A DNA stretch of 64,000 nt from Albidovulum sp. bin36 (lineage in GTDB: Bacteria > Pseudomonadota > Alphaproteobacteria > Rhodobacterales > Rhodobacteraceae). The stretch is from the NCBI GenBank assembly GCA_002238565.1, contig MPMP01000004.1, forward strand, positions 1 to 64,000, given 5' to 3'. The notes under the pieces were generated by a model that was not told the origin of the DNA, made no database searches, and worked only from the letters and a program-made list of their open reading frames with translations. Of the stretch, positions 26,915 through 36,445 are shown one piece after another (the first letter of the stretch is position 1; every line of letters starts with the position of its first letter). The translations under genes and the position numbers were made by a program.

Positions 26915-27774
26915 GAAAAACACCGGCCTTCTGCGAATTCGTCCGATAGATAGCGCAGCGGCGAATGCATGCCAACCGCGTTCGGCGACCGGAACGAACG
27001 ATGGAGGCGAATGTCGTTAGGCAGCCGGACCCTGAAGGACCGAACCGAGGTACGCCGCCGCCAATTCGTTCTTGCTCAAGACAGTATTGCACGATTTTCG
27101 CGTTCCGGCATCGTCCTTCCTACGGAATGCAATGGTTCATGCAGAAGAATTCATGAACTCAGTCATTTTTCGCGCGACGGCATCGGATTGAAATTGGTTT
27201 CAACAGTTTCGCAACCGTGCCGCCAAGGGAGAAATTTGAATACAGGCAACCGTAGTCTAAACAACCTACCGGCTAGAGTGCGAACTCCCATTTTCCGACG
27301 ATTATATCGTGATTTCTAAAAATTTTATCCGAAATTACACAATGGCTGACGACGTTGCTTGAAAGGTACGCCAGACAAAATTAACTGCGACTAGTAAGAG
27401 CATGAAATTAAAATCAAGCAAGTTGGTTGAGCCATAAGCACGAGCGCATCCGTCAATTACTGCCTTATAGGTCTCTCTCTAGCCGAGGAGTCAATCGTTT
27501 CAGCGACAAGGCAGAAGCTTAACGCCGGTTTGTAGAGACTCGCCGGGCGGATGGATTTTTGGACCCCTTTTGCCGGTTTCCCGACAAGGCAAAAAGGAGC
27601 ACTTGTCCCGCTACACCTCCGAAATTTAGGGCCGACACTACCGCCGACCACTGGACTTCGAGGAACGGATGGAGATCATGGCCCACAACGGCGCAGGCCG
27701 CCTGTTGCGGCACGACGACTTGACAGGCCCCAAGGAAATTTGCCTGTCTAGCGCATGGAACGGAGAGGCGTGCA
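26915..27774. other. AT-richer gap before the methyltransferase
   Basis: About 860 bases with clearly lower GC from about 27080 onward. Short frames (27457-27812 minus, 27551-27751 plus) do not resemble known proteins. It marks the left edge of the accessory patch that carries the methyltransferase. Confidence 0.45.
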
Positions 27775-28815
27775 ATGGAAAGAGCGGCAAATCTGCTATT
27801 TTTTGGGGACAATGCCGAAGGATTGCGCCAATTGGAGCAAGATCAGCGACTAATTGACCTAGTTTACATCGACCCGCCATTCGGCACCGGCGACGAATTC
27901 CTGATAAGCGAAAACAGGGCAAACAGCATAAGCGCCTCCGGATTGACAGCATACTCCGACAAGGCGCAGGGGGATGAATACCTGGACGCATTACGAAGGC
28001 GACTAATTGGAATTCGCCTAATTATGGCTGACTACGCTTCCATCTACGTCCACATCGACGTAAAGATGGAGCATCGGGTCAGAGTCCTGATGGACTCAAT
28101 CTTTGGGGCCAAAAATTTTCGCAACAGTATTGCGAGGGTTAAGTGCAACCCCAAGAATTTTGGCCGCAATGGTTACGGGAACATTAGGGACACGGTACTC
28201 TTCTATTCCAAATCTCCTTCCCGGATCACTTGGAATCCTCAATTGGTTCCGCTTTCCGAAGAACAAATCGAAAAGCTGTACCCCAATATCGACGGAACAG
28301 GTCGAAGGTTCACGACAACGCCGCTACACGCTCCAGGGGTAACGGCCCGCGGCCCCACCGGACAAGAATGGAAGGGAATGCGTCCGCCACCGGGACGACA
28401 TTGGCGGTATCAACCGGACAAATTGGATTCTTTGGATGCCGATGGGCTCATTCATTGGAGTTCGGCGGGGAATCCCCGCAAAATTTGCTATGCTGACGAA
28501 GCGGCGGGGGCGCTCCCCCAAGACGTGTGGGAGTATAAAGACCCGCAACATCCCCAATACCCCACAGAGAAGAACGCTGAAATGCTGGCCCGGATTATCA
28601 ATACTTCTTCAAACCCCGACGATACCGTAATGGATTGCTACGCAGGAAGCGGTGCTACCCTTCTACAAGCAGCAAACCTTGGAAGGCGGTTTATTGGTAT
28701 GGATAGCTCACCTGCCGCTCTGGGTGTCATGTCCAAGCGTTTGGCCAACGAGGGAATAGGCTTCGATTTAATTGAAACAGGAGACCAGAATACTACAACC
28801 CCTGCCGCCGCTTGA
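27775..28815 (+). CDS. DNA amino-methyltransferase (beta class, DPPF motif)
   Basis: A 346-residue N6-adenine or N4-cytosine DNA methyltransferase. Motif IV DPPF comes first (LVYIDPPFGTGDE, about 31-43) and motif I DCYAGSGATLLQA with the AdoMet site comes late (about 288-300), the beta-class order. It methylates a specific DNA site to protect it from a partner restriction enzyme. ATG 27775 follows GGAGAGG. Directly downstream lie decayed pieces of a PD-(D/E)XK-like restriction enzyme, so the methyltransferase now appears to be orphan. Low GC relative to the flanks suggests transfer. Confidence 0.88.
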   Translation: MERAANLLFFGDNAEGLRQLEQDQRLIDLVYIDPPFGTGDEFLISENRANSISASGLTAYSDKAQGDEYLDALRRRLIGIRLIMADYASIYVHIDVKMEHRVRVLMDSIFGAKNFRNSIARVKCNPKNFGRNGYGNIRDTVLFYSKSPSRITWNPQLVPLSEEQIEKLYPNIDGTGRRFTTTPLHAPGVTARGPTGQEWKGMRPPPGRHWRYQPDKLDSLDADGLIHWSSAGNPRKICYADEAAGALPQDVWEYKDPQHPQYPTEKNAEMLARIINTSSNPDDTVMDCYAGSGATLLQAANLGRRFIGMDSSPAALGVMSKRLANEGIGFDLIETGDQNTTTPAAA

Positions 28816-28817
28816 TT

Positions 28818-29452
28818 TTGAGGCTTATTGGCGCCACATAAACCTTCGCATTCTTGCCGCGGTCGAATAGGAGGTTGTCAATCGGTCAGCCCGTTTGGCG
28901 ACGCGTATTCAGCATTTTTCAGACCAATTCGGGATTCCAGCGCGCGATTTCGGACAGCGCTGGATGCAGATCCGCAGGGACCGTTGGCTGTTACTCTCGC
29001 TAAGGAAGCTCGGCGGCAAAACATCCACGAAAAGGCGCCGCCAAGCATATTGAGCGGTTGACGCACGTACGGAATTTTCTGTCCCTGCCATCAAAAGGGC
29101 GAAATGCTCTCTACATCACAGGGGATGGGCAGTTCTTTTCCAAGGCCCAATTGGGCAACGCACCCCGACCTTCCAAGTCATTAGACTTTAAACGGCAGAC
29201 AGGAAGCATAACTTGTTACGCTGTTCACAAGTACGCCAGAGACGAAGGCGGGAACCAAGACAATCAATATTTATGAGCAACTATATTCGACGGGCGAATA
29301 ACGGAGTTGCTCTCTTTGCGCTCGTAGATGGACCCTATTGCACTGACGCTCGAATGAACCATCTGCGGAACTTGCGATGCCTACAAACACCCTTCGGTTA
29401 CGTTGTCGGCATCAATGCCGTACTCCCCATACTTCAAGAGATTGCAGGCTAG
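28818..29452 (+). pseudogene. Decayed type II restriction endonuclease
   Basis: Three frames together spell a plausible nuclease. First LPPLDFEAYWRHINLRILAAVE stops at a TAG near 28868. Then comes the text around RTALDADPQGPLAVTLAKEARRQNIHEK (split here). Then 29058-29276 has the core SLDFKRQTGSITCYAVHKYARDEGG, given in two parts: SLDFKRQTGSITCYA and VHKYARDEGGNQDNQ. Finally 29290-29452 (ALFALVDGPYCTDARMNHL, TPFGYVVGINAVLPILQE). The LDFK-Q core and the DGPY segment fit PD-(D/E)XK restriction enzymes. At least two frameshifts and one stop make it inactive. Confidence 0.65.
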
Positions 29453-29795
29453 TCGAAGGTTAAATTAGTACTCAATCCGCAACGGATCAAGCTAACAAGC
29501 CGCCGGCCGAATGAATTGAAGGCAAGTCCTGAGGGCGTACGGATTCGCCGGCGAAGGGACCGGCGCATCGGCTGTGCATGGAATCCAACTAACCTCAATA
29601 ATAAACAGATCGCCTTGGCCTAAATTCAAAGTCCTCCGAATAGGAAATGGAACTTACTCAAGCATATGCCCTTTCCGTCAATTGCGGAGTCCACCGCCTA
29701 ATTTCGGGCAGTTTGAGCAACTTCGAATAAATTTCGTAAACAGATTTTGGGCATGACGGCGCGAATTCAACCGTCGCCGGCAACTGCCAATTCGG
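29453..29795. other. Gap between two convergent loci
   Basis: About 340 bases of AT-rich sequence. One 60-codon frame (29574-29756) is not protein-like. Nothing else was seen. Confidence 0.45.
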
Positions 29796-31778
29796 TCATT
29801 TTATTCGCGCCTCGATATCAATCAATTCACGTTTAAACCTCTCCTCATGGGGCGCCAATTCAATCGCCCTTCGATAGGCATCCTCTATTTCGGCAGCGGG
29901 CGAGCCCTGCCAATTCAATGCGCGTCCCAATTCGCGCCAGGCCCAGCCCCGACGAATTGAAGACGCATCCATTTGCACTGCTCGCTCCAACAGTGTCCTC
30001 GCCTCTGCCAAAAGCCTCCGATTTGTTTCACTATCTCGTCGCCGGTATGCCGTACTAGCCAATATTAACTTAGCTTGCGCGAATTCCAGCAGCGCGCGAG
30101 CATCTTGAAAAACTTCGTCGCCCGCGCGTTCGAAATATCGATGCGCCAATTGAGAATCGTTAAGCCGCCGCGCGAGAATAGCCGTATCAATGGCATCTCT
30201 CTCAGTCGATGCCGGTCGCATTGCTTGCAAAAAATTCCTGGCCCTGCTTGAGTACCCTGATTCTAGCAAGGCTTCGATAAGCGCATTGGCGACTTGAGAC
30301 CGACCCGGCGCAGGTCCGCTTGTCTCGAAATTGCTCAGTGTTTCCTCTGCTAGCTCAATCTGACCATCTTCTATCCTATATCGGATCACCTCGGAGGCAA
30401 GCGCCGCTGATTCCTTGTTTTTTTCCCAGGCCGATTCTACTCGTCGCGCCGCATCTTCGCGTTGCCCAAGAGCCTGTAAATAGGCGGCGTCTCGAATGGC
30501 GGACAAAGCGGCATACTCGGGATGGGCGGGAAGAGTGGCCCTAAAGTATGTTCGGTCAGGATCAAAATCGAACCTCGGCAGCGGCGAGCCATTGCGCTTC
30601 ATCGCCCTAAATACCTTTGGCATGCCGGAAAGCCGACCTTCCGCCAATTTAAGTTCTTTCAAGAATTCTCCTATTCTGCGATTCCTGGCGGGAACAGGCG
30701 GAACGCTGGAATTCTCGCCCAAATGCTCCCGTTCGATTCCGCGAACAGGACCGGGATAGCTAATGATTTCTATTCGTTCGGGGTAAAGGTAAACCTTGGT
30801 CGGTTCCGGGTTATCGGCTTCGTAGCTTCGATGATAAACGGCATTTACAAGCGTTTCCCTCAATGCTTGTTGCGGGTAGCTGACCCAGCCGCGCACTCTC
30901 GTCTCGAATTCTTGCTTGTGCACGTAATGCGCCGAGAGGTTGTCCATGTAGCGCAAGCATTTTCGCACCTGATCCGGGAGCGGCCCGGAAAAAACTCTCT
31001 CTTCCTGAACATCTCCGCCCGCTCCGTCGGCAAATTGAACCAATTCTATTTCGGCGCCGCGAAACCATTTTTTCGGTTCATCGGCAAAAAATAGGAGGGC
31101 GACATTCTTGGGCGCATCGTGACCGTTGACCGGCCTTGTAATTTGCATTCTGCGGTATATTTCTCTTGCTTCCGTTTCCGCCAAAAGACCGCTGCCAACA
31201 TCGTTCAAATATTCTCTGACTTGCGCTTCCCTCAGGTCTTCGACTCTTGCCTCCCCGGGCGCTGCGCGCTCGTCCCACGGCACGCGCGCGGTTTGCGCCA
31301 TCAATTGCGTCAATAGATTTCCGCGCACCTCTGCATCGACCGTCTCCGACCCTATCCTTACCCAAAATCTTGGAGACTTGCCCTTGATTCCGCTTGGCGC
31401 GCGATGGGGACGATTTTCGCTTCCAGGCGCCCAAATCACTAAAATGTCCTTCTCGCCAATCTTTTCCGGTGAAATCACAGGTTGATAAGTTGGATCGATT
31501 TGATTGCAATGCTCGCGAATCCACTTCTGCGCAACATCCAAACTTTCCTTGGGAAGTCCGATAGGCGGAAGGTCGGTCCGACCTTCTTGTTCGCCCACTC
31601 CGAGCACAATGTAGCCGCCGTTCAAATTATGAAGATCGTTTGCGTAGGCGCATATTGTTCGGAGAAATTGCATCCCGACTGCCTCGGGATTCCACTCGGC
31701 CTTGAATTCGACGCGCTCCGATTCAATTCCGCGATTGCGAAGAAGATCATCGATATTTATCGGTAGACATGAGGACAC
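29796..31778 (-). CDS. AlbA_2 / GHKL-type ATP-binding / TPR-repeat protein
   Basis: A 660-residue protein. Residues ~10-130 form a Schlafen-type AlbA_2 domain (ERVEFKAEWNP, GGYIVLGVGE). Residues ~300-420 resemble the ATP-binding C-terminal domain of RecG-like COG2865 proteins (ALRETLVNAVYHRSYE, IEIISYPGPV, RRIGEFLKELKLAEG). Residues ~430-655 are helical TPR-like repeats ending with AWRELGRALNWQG and AYRRAIELAPHEE. The start is GTG 31778; an ATG at 31770 is out of frame. Such proteins are annotated as transcription regulators and often occur in defence islands; the TPR extension is less usual. Function unknown. It stands alone between a dead R-M system and an IS66 scrap. Confidence 0.8.
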   Translation of the reverse strand: MSSCLPINIDDLLRNRGIESERVEFKAEWNPEAVGMQFLRTICAYANDLHNLNGGYIVLGVGEQEGRTDLPPIGLPKESLDVAQKWIREHCNQIDPTYQPVISPEKIGEKDILVIWAPGSENRPHRAPSGIKGKSPRFWVRIGSETVDAEVRGNLLTQLMAQTARVPWDERAAPGEARVEDLREAQVREYLNDVGSGLLAETEAREIYRRMQITRPVNGHDAPKNVALLFFADEPKKWFRGAEIELVQFADGAGGDVQEERVFSGPLPDQVRKCLRYMDNLSAHYVHKQEFETRVRGWVSYPQQALRETLVNAVYHRSYEADNPEPTKVYLYPERIEIISYPGPVRGIEREHLGENSSVPPVPARNRRIGEFLKELKLAEGRLSGMPKVFRAMKRNGSPLPRFDFDPDRTYFRATLPAHPEYAALSAIRDAAYLQALGQREDAARRVESAWEKNKESAALASEVIRYRIEDGQIELAEETLSNFETSGPAPGRSQVANALIEALLESGYSSRARNFLQAMRPASTERDAIDTAILARRLNDSQLAHRYFERAGDEVFQDARALLEFAQAKLILASTAYRRRDSETNRRLLAEARTLLERAVQMDASSIRRGWAWRELGRALNWQGSPAAEIEDAYRRAIELAPHEERFKRELIDIEARIK

Positions 31779-32556
31779 GAAGCAATCTCCCGTCAGTCAA
31801 CTGAAAACAAATTTTTCAAACGACCATCTTTTTCGGCAGCTAAAGCGTAGAAGGTCGCTAACTTGCGCAATCCAATTTTTCAGCGGAACGATTTGCTTGC
31901 AATCTGTCGCACTTCGGCAATCGTAGATTTGGCAAGGTGATAGCAACCGATGCCGGTGAATGGCAACATAGTGGATATTGCGTAGAATAGCGCCAGGAAT
32001 TGTTCCTTAAACCGCTGGACGCAAAAAAAATTCAATGCCCGCCGGTTGTCTTTTTGCATGCTAGTCCTAATTTTCCCGGCGGATCGCAGCCTTTGTAACT
32101 TTGCCTGCGAAACTATCTTTCATGAGACAAAGGCACGGACAGCGAATACTTTTAGGCGATCCGATATAGTACTCAAGATTCGACCAGCCACAGGGTATGA
32201 ACCAAATTTATTCTTGAGCGTAGATTCAGCGACGTTCTAGTAGAGCATCAAGGGAGCCAATTAGGACCTATTATTGCGGGTGCGGCTTAGATTTCTTGAA
32301 AATCTTGCCGCTCGGCACTGACGATGCCGGTTGCCGTATAAATTTCGTTATCAATTCGCCGCTTGCCACCGTGACATGTTCGGAATTCGGTTATTCAACT
32401 TGCGGCATCGAATCGCAATTTCACCGTCTACAAGAAATTTGATCCGCACCCATTTATTGCGTTGTACCCTCGAATTCTGCACTCCAACGGCTTTCGAGAG
32501 TGCTGGGCGGAGTAGAAAAAGCGGCCTGAAAACAAATCTGACCCACACCTCGGCGG
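31779..32556. other. AT-rich gap before the IS66 fragment
   Basis: About 780 bases of low GC with no credible gene on either strand. A frame at 32331-32969 is Arg/Gly-rich in its second half because it shadows the IS66 fragment. The region probably represents decayed mobile DNA. Confidence 0.45.
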
Positions 32557-32847
32557 CGACGGCGCAAGGGCCGCAATCTCGCGTTCCGCATGCGGGACTT
32601 CAGGCAGGAGGCGCTGCGCTTCGCGCGCGACCCCTCGGTTCCGGCAACCAGCAACCCGGCGGAGCGCGTTCTGCGGCTGTACAAGATCCGGCAGAAGATT
32701 TCCGGCTGCTGCCGAAGCGTGGCCGGCGCGGTGGCCCGGGCGAACCTGAGGACGATGCCGGAGACGGCGCGCATGCAGGGCTGGAACGTATTGGAGACGC
32801 GGGAGGCCGGCCCGGCGGCGGCTTCGACCAAGCTGAAGACGCCGTAG
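32557..32847 (+). mobile_element. IS66-family transposase, C-terminal fragment
   Basis: Reads RRRKGRNLAFRMRDFR, then FARDPSVPATSNPAERVLR, then KIRQKISGCCRS and MQGWNVLET, which follow the end of IS66-type DDE transposases (VPATNN.AER.LR..K..QKISG.FRS.....WN.LE). Only about 95 of some 500 residues remain, and no inverted repeats were seen. A shift in GC at its left edge (about 32550) shows it is a scrap of a larger insertion. Confidence 0.8.
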
Positions 32848-32987
32848 CCGGGCGCCTTCGGCTTCACGCCCCCGAATTCCGCCCAAAAGATGCCGACCGG
32901 TCCCGCGACGGTCGAATCTCGACTTGTAAATCCAAGTCCCACCGGAAAAAGATGGAAATTGGAACGTGACTAGTTATAGGTGAAGAG

Positions 32988-34931
32988 ATGAAACTGACCA
33001 GAACAATTTTCGACAGCGATTTCGATAGGCCAAAAGGCGCGCGGGCGGTGTCTTCGCTGCTCGTCGCCGCAATCGCGGCGCTGTCCGGCTCCGCCGCTGC
33101 GGAAGCGTTCGATCCGCTCGGGGAAATCGGGATGCCGATCGCAGATCTGCCCTACTCGGTGGAATCGGAAACGGAAGCGGATATCATCAGGTCTCATGGA
33201 ATATCGAATTTCGGGGAGCTGAAGTACGCAGTCGATTTTCAGCATTTCGGCTACGTCAACCCCGATGCGCCGAAGGGCGGCTCGATTTCGACTTGGGGAT
33301 TCGGGACATTCGATAGCTTCAACCCGTACATCGTTGCGGGAGATGCGGAAAACAATTCGACGCTTGCGTTTGAATCTCTCATGGAGGGCAGCGCCGACGA
33401 ACCCGACGCGATGTACGGACTCGTCGCGGACTCCATCGTCTACCCGCGTGATCGGCAATGGGCGACGTTCATCATGCGCCCGGAAGCTAAATTCTCGAAT
33501 GGCGATCCTGTAACCGCCGATGACGTGGTTTTCTCCTTCGAAACACTCGTCAACGACGGCGCTCCATGGGTCAGCCTCCAATTCCAGGACGTGGAATATG
33601 CCGAAGCTTTGGATTCGCATTTGGTCTTGTTCAAGTTCAAGGATGGCGTTGCGACCAAGGATCTTCCATCGGTGGTCGCGGGCATGCCGATTTTTTCAAG
33701 GAGCCATTTCGACGATAGAGATTTCGCCGAGGGCTCTCTCGATCCGATTCTCGCGTCCGGCCCCTATGTCCTGGACTCCAGTAGCCCCGGCCGCCAGGCC
33801 GTGTATCGGCGAAACGAAGACTACTGGGGAAAATCGCTTCCCATTAACGCCGGCAGGCATAATTTCGATCGGATCATCGTTGAATACTTCGCCGACTACA
33901 CGGCGGCGTTCGAAGGATTCAAAGCAGGCGAATACGAATTTCGGCAGGAATACTATTCCAAGCTTTGGGCGACCGGCTACGACTTCCCCGGCGTTCAGGA
34001 CGGCTCCGTTGTCGTCGAGGAGATCCCCGACGGTCAGCCCGCCGGCACGCAAGGGTACTTTTTCAACCTCCGAAGAGACAAGTTTCAAGATCCCCGGGTA
34101 CGGCAGGCGATAGCGCTGGCGTTCAACTTCGAGTGGTCCAACGAAACTCTATTCCACGGCGCGTACACTCGCACCGACAGCTTCTGGGAGAATTCGGAAT
34201 TGCAGGCTTCGGGATTGCCGGGACCGGATGAACTGGCTCTCCTGGAGCCGCTCCGGGAGCACCTTCCAGAAACCGTATTCACGGAGCCCGCCTACGTTCC
34301 TCCCGTCGCGAAGCCCGAGCGTGTGGATCGCAACATGATCCGCAAGGCAAACGCTCTGCTGGACGAAGCCGGCTGGCCGATCACGGGCGGAATCAGAAAA
34401 AACGATCAAGGCGAAACGCTGGTGGTCAAGTTTCTCATCGCCAACCCGTCAGCCGAGCGAATCGCCCTGCCCTACGTCGAAACCCTGAAGCTGATCGGAG
34501 TCGACGCTTCGATCGAAAACGTCGACTACGCTCAGGGGCAGGAAAGAGAAAAAACCTTCGACTTCGATATCACGACGAGGCGGTACATCATGTCGCTGAC
34601 ACCCGGAGCCGATCTGACATCGATGTTCGGAAGCAAATCGGCGGATAGGACCGGAACCTACAATATCGCCGGAGTCTCGAACGCCGCTATCGACCAGTTG
34701 ATCGGACGCGCAACCGAAGCGACGACTCGCGAGGAACTGACCGTCGCGGTCAAGGCCCTCGACAGGTCGCTCAGGGCAATGCACATTTGGGTTCCGCAGT
34801 TCTACGGTGCGACGCACAGAGTCGCCTATCGGAATCACTTCAAGCGCCCCGACCCGATCCCGCCTTTCGCTCTGGGAGAATTGGACTTCTGGTGGCATGA
34901 AGCTGGCGGTACGGAGGCGGATGCCAACTGA
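32988..34931 (+). CDS. ABC transporter binding protein, family 5 (YejA-like)
   Basis: A 647-residue periplasmic binding protein with a signal segment (about 20-38, cleavage near AAAEAFD). The sequence runs YVNPDAPKGGSIS near 95, then GTFDSFNPYIV, and later RYIMSLTPGADLTSMFGS, close to YejA of the microcin C/peptide importer. Length fits YejA (about 600). ATG 32988 follows AGGTGAAGAG. No yejB, yejE, yejF or other importer genes lie nearby, so it is an orphan binding protein, perhaps serving a permease encoded elsewhere. Confidence 0.87.
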   Translation: MKLTRTIFDSDFDRPKGARAVSSLLVAAIAALSGSAAAEAFDPLGEIGMPIADLPYSVESETEADIIRSHGISNFGELKYAVDFQHFGYVNPDAPKGGSISTWGFGTFDSFNPYIVAGDAENNSTLAFESLMEGSADEPDAMYGLVADSIVYPRDRQWATFIMRPEAKFSNGDPVTADDVVFSFETLVNDGAPWVSLQFQDVEYAEALDSHLVLFKFKDGVATKDLPSVVAGMPIFSRSHFDDRDFAEGSLDPILASGPYVLDSSSPGRQAVYRRNEDYWGKSLPINAGRHNFDRIIVEYFADYTAAFEGFKAGEYEFRQEYYSKLWATGYDFPGVQDGSVVVEEIPDGQPAGTQGYFFNLRRDKFQDPRVRQAIALAFNFEWSNETLFHGAYTRTDSFWENSELQASGLPGPDELALLEPLREHLPETVFTEPAYVPPVAKPERVDRNMIRKANALLDEAGWPITGGIRKNDQGETLVVKFLIANPSAERIALPYVETLKLIGVDASIENVDYAQGQEREKTFDFDITTRRYIMSLTPGADLTSMFGSKSADRTGTYNIAGVSNAAIDQLIGRATEATTREELTVAVKALDRSLRAMHIWVPQFYGATHRVAYRNHFKRPDPIPPFALGELDFWWHEAGGTEADAN

Positions 34932-34980
34932 CGCGAGCCCGTCCTGCAGCTATTGCCGCCGGACTTGAAAGCCTTTCCGG

Positions 34981-35853
34981 ATGGCCGCAGTCCTTTTCGG
35001 TTTGCTGAGCGCGCTTTCGCTCGGGGTCGCCGACTTCCTCGCAAGCAGGACCTCGTCGAGAATCGGGGCGGACAGGGCTCTGTTCGGAATGCTTGTCGTC
35101 GGCGCCGTCGGGCTAACCATCTACGGTTTATCGTCCGGCGCGCCGCCGCCGAGCCGATTGGAAGAATTGCTTCTGATATTCGCCCACGGCGTCAGCCTGG
35201 CGATTTCGCTGCTGCTGTTCTTTTCCGCTCTCGCGCTTGGTCCCGTTTCGGTCGTGGCGCCAATCATGGGAGCGAATCCGGTTCTCGTCGTCGCCTATGC
35301 GACCGCAGCGGGCAGAGTTCCCGGCTTCCAGGAGGCGGCCGCCATGGCGGCAGTCGTCGGCGGTGTCGTAGCGATCTGCGCAATGTCCGGGGAACCGAAG
35401 CCCGATCCGCGCCGCAAGTCCAAGACTCTTCGTTCGCCGCACGCCACGGGGCGCGTGCTCGCTCTATCGATCGGCGCAAGCGCAGTCTACGCGCTCGCAA
35501 TCGTAACCGGACAGGAAAGCGCGGCAATCTCGAATGAATTCGACACGCTTTGGCTAGGCAGGGCGGCGGGACTCCTTCTCGTTTCAGCGTTATTGCTGCT
35601 GCGACGGCGGCGACTTGCCTTTCCGACCGGCGTGCGCGCCATGGTCTTCGGCCATGGCGTTCTGGACGCTGCAGGGATTGCGTTTCTTCTCGCTGGAGGC
35701 TCAACCGCCAACCCCGAGTATACAGCCGTCGTGTCGTCGGCATTTTGCGTTGTCACCGTGATTCTTGCGTGCCTTATCCTGCGCGAGCGAATATCTCGGG
35801 GCCAAGTCGCCGGCTTGGCACTGGTCATTGCCGGCGTCGCTATGCTTGCGTGA
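34981..35853 (+). CDS. EamA/DMT-family transporter
   Basis: A 290-residue inner-membrane protein with about ten hydrophobic spans in two repeated EamA halves, as in drug/metabolite exporters. The N-terminus (GLLSALSLGVADFLAS) and the pattern GAN PVLVV are typical. Starts 50 bp after the YejA-like gene and may be co-transcribed. Substrate unknown. Confidence 0.83.
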   Translation: MAAVLFGLLSALSLGVADFLASRTSSRIGADRALFGMLVVGAVGLTIYGLSSGAPPPSRLEELLLIFAHGVSLAISLLLFFSALALGPVSVVAPIMGANPVLVVAYATAAGRVPGFQEAAAMAAVVGGVVAICAMSGEPKPDPRRKSKTLRSPHATGRVLALSIGASAVYALAIVTGQESAAISNEFDTLWLGRAAGLLLVSALLLLRRRRLAFPTGVRAMVFGHGVLDAAGIAFLLAGGSTANPEYTAVVSSAFCVVTVILACLILRERISRGQVAGLALVIAGVAMLA

Positions 35854-36445
35854 CGGCGCACGCCGCGACGGAGGTCTTTTGCATTTCTATTTTCGTTCGC
35901 TAAGCAAATGCCGAGCTCAAGCCGAATCCGCCGCCATATCAGCTAAATTCGCCTAGCCGCCGGCTTCCGGAGCCGGGATGCCGGGCTCGGTCCATGCCTC
36001 GATGGCATTCTTCCGATTTCAGTGTAAGCCGAAGGCGCGCGCGATCATCGACTCCGCTGCCGACCGTGCGCAGTCGGCGCTCGGCTTAGCGAGTGGCCGA
36101 GCAGGACCGTATCCGGGTTCTACGTTCTGGTGAAAATTTCCAAGCTGCGAAGATCGTCTGCGCCAAAGTGGCTCGGCCCGCTTCGGGATGCCGCCGTTTC
36201 CGCGAAACGCGAGTTCTCCAGCCGTTCCGATTTCCGCGACTACCGGTACGTCTTCCGGCTAGTCCTAGAATGGGCCGGCATTCGCGGGTACGATCCTTGC
36301 GGCCGACCGCGAGCCGAATACCGCGCTGAAGGAGTCCGCAACAACGCAGCAGGCGAGAGCGTTCCGCGCCGGCTTTCCGGTTTCGTTGGACGGAAGGGCA
36401 AGTCGCCGCTAGAGTCGCGGCGCACCGCGGAAAAGGAGAACGAAC
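35854..36445. other. Gap without a recognisable gene
   Basis: About 590 bases. A frame from 36130 reads KISKLRRSSAPKWLGPL and FRDYRYVFRLVLEWAGI, which looks faintly protein-like but has no ribosome site and runs into the next gene in another frame. I cannot assign it. Confidence 0.35.

Noticed and set aside
32331..32969. 212-codon plus-strand frame
   Set aside because: Its second half is a shadow of the IS66 fragment (Arg/Gly/Pro-rich) and its first half has no family resemblance.
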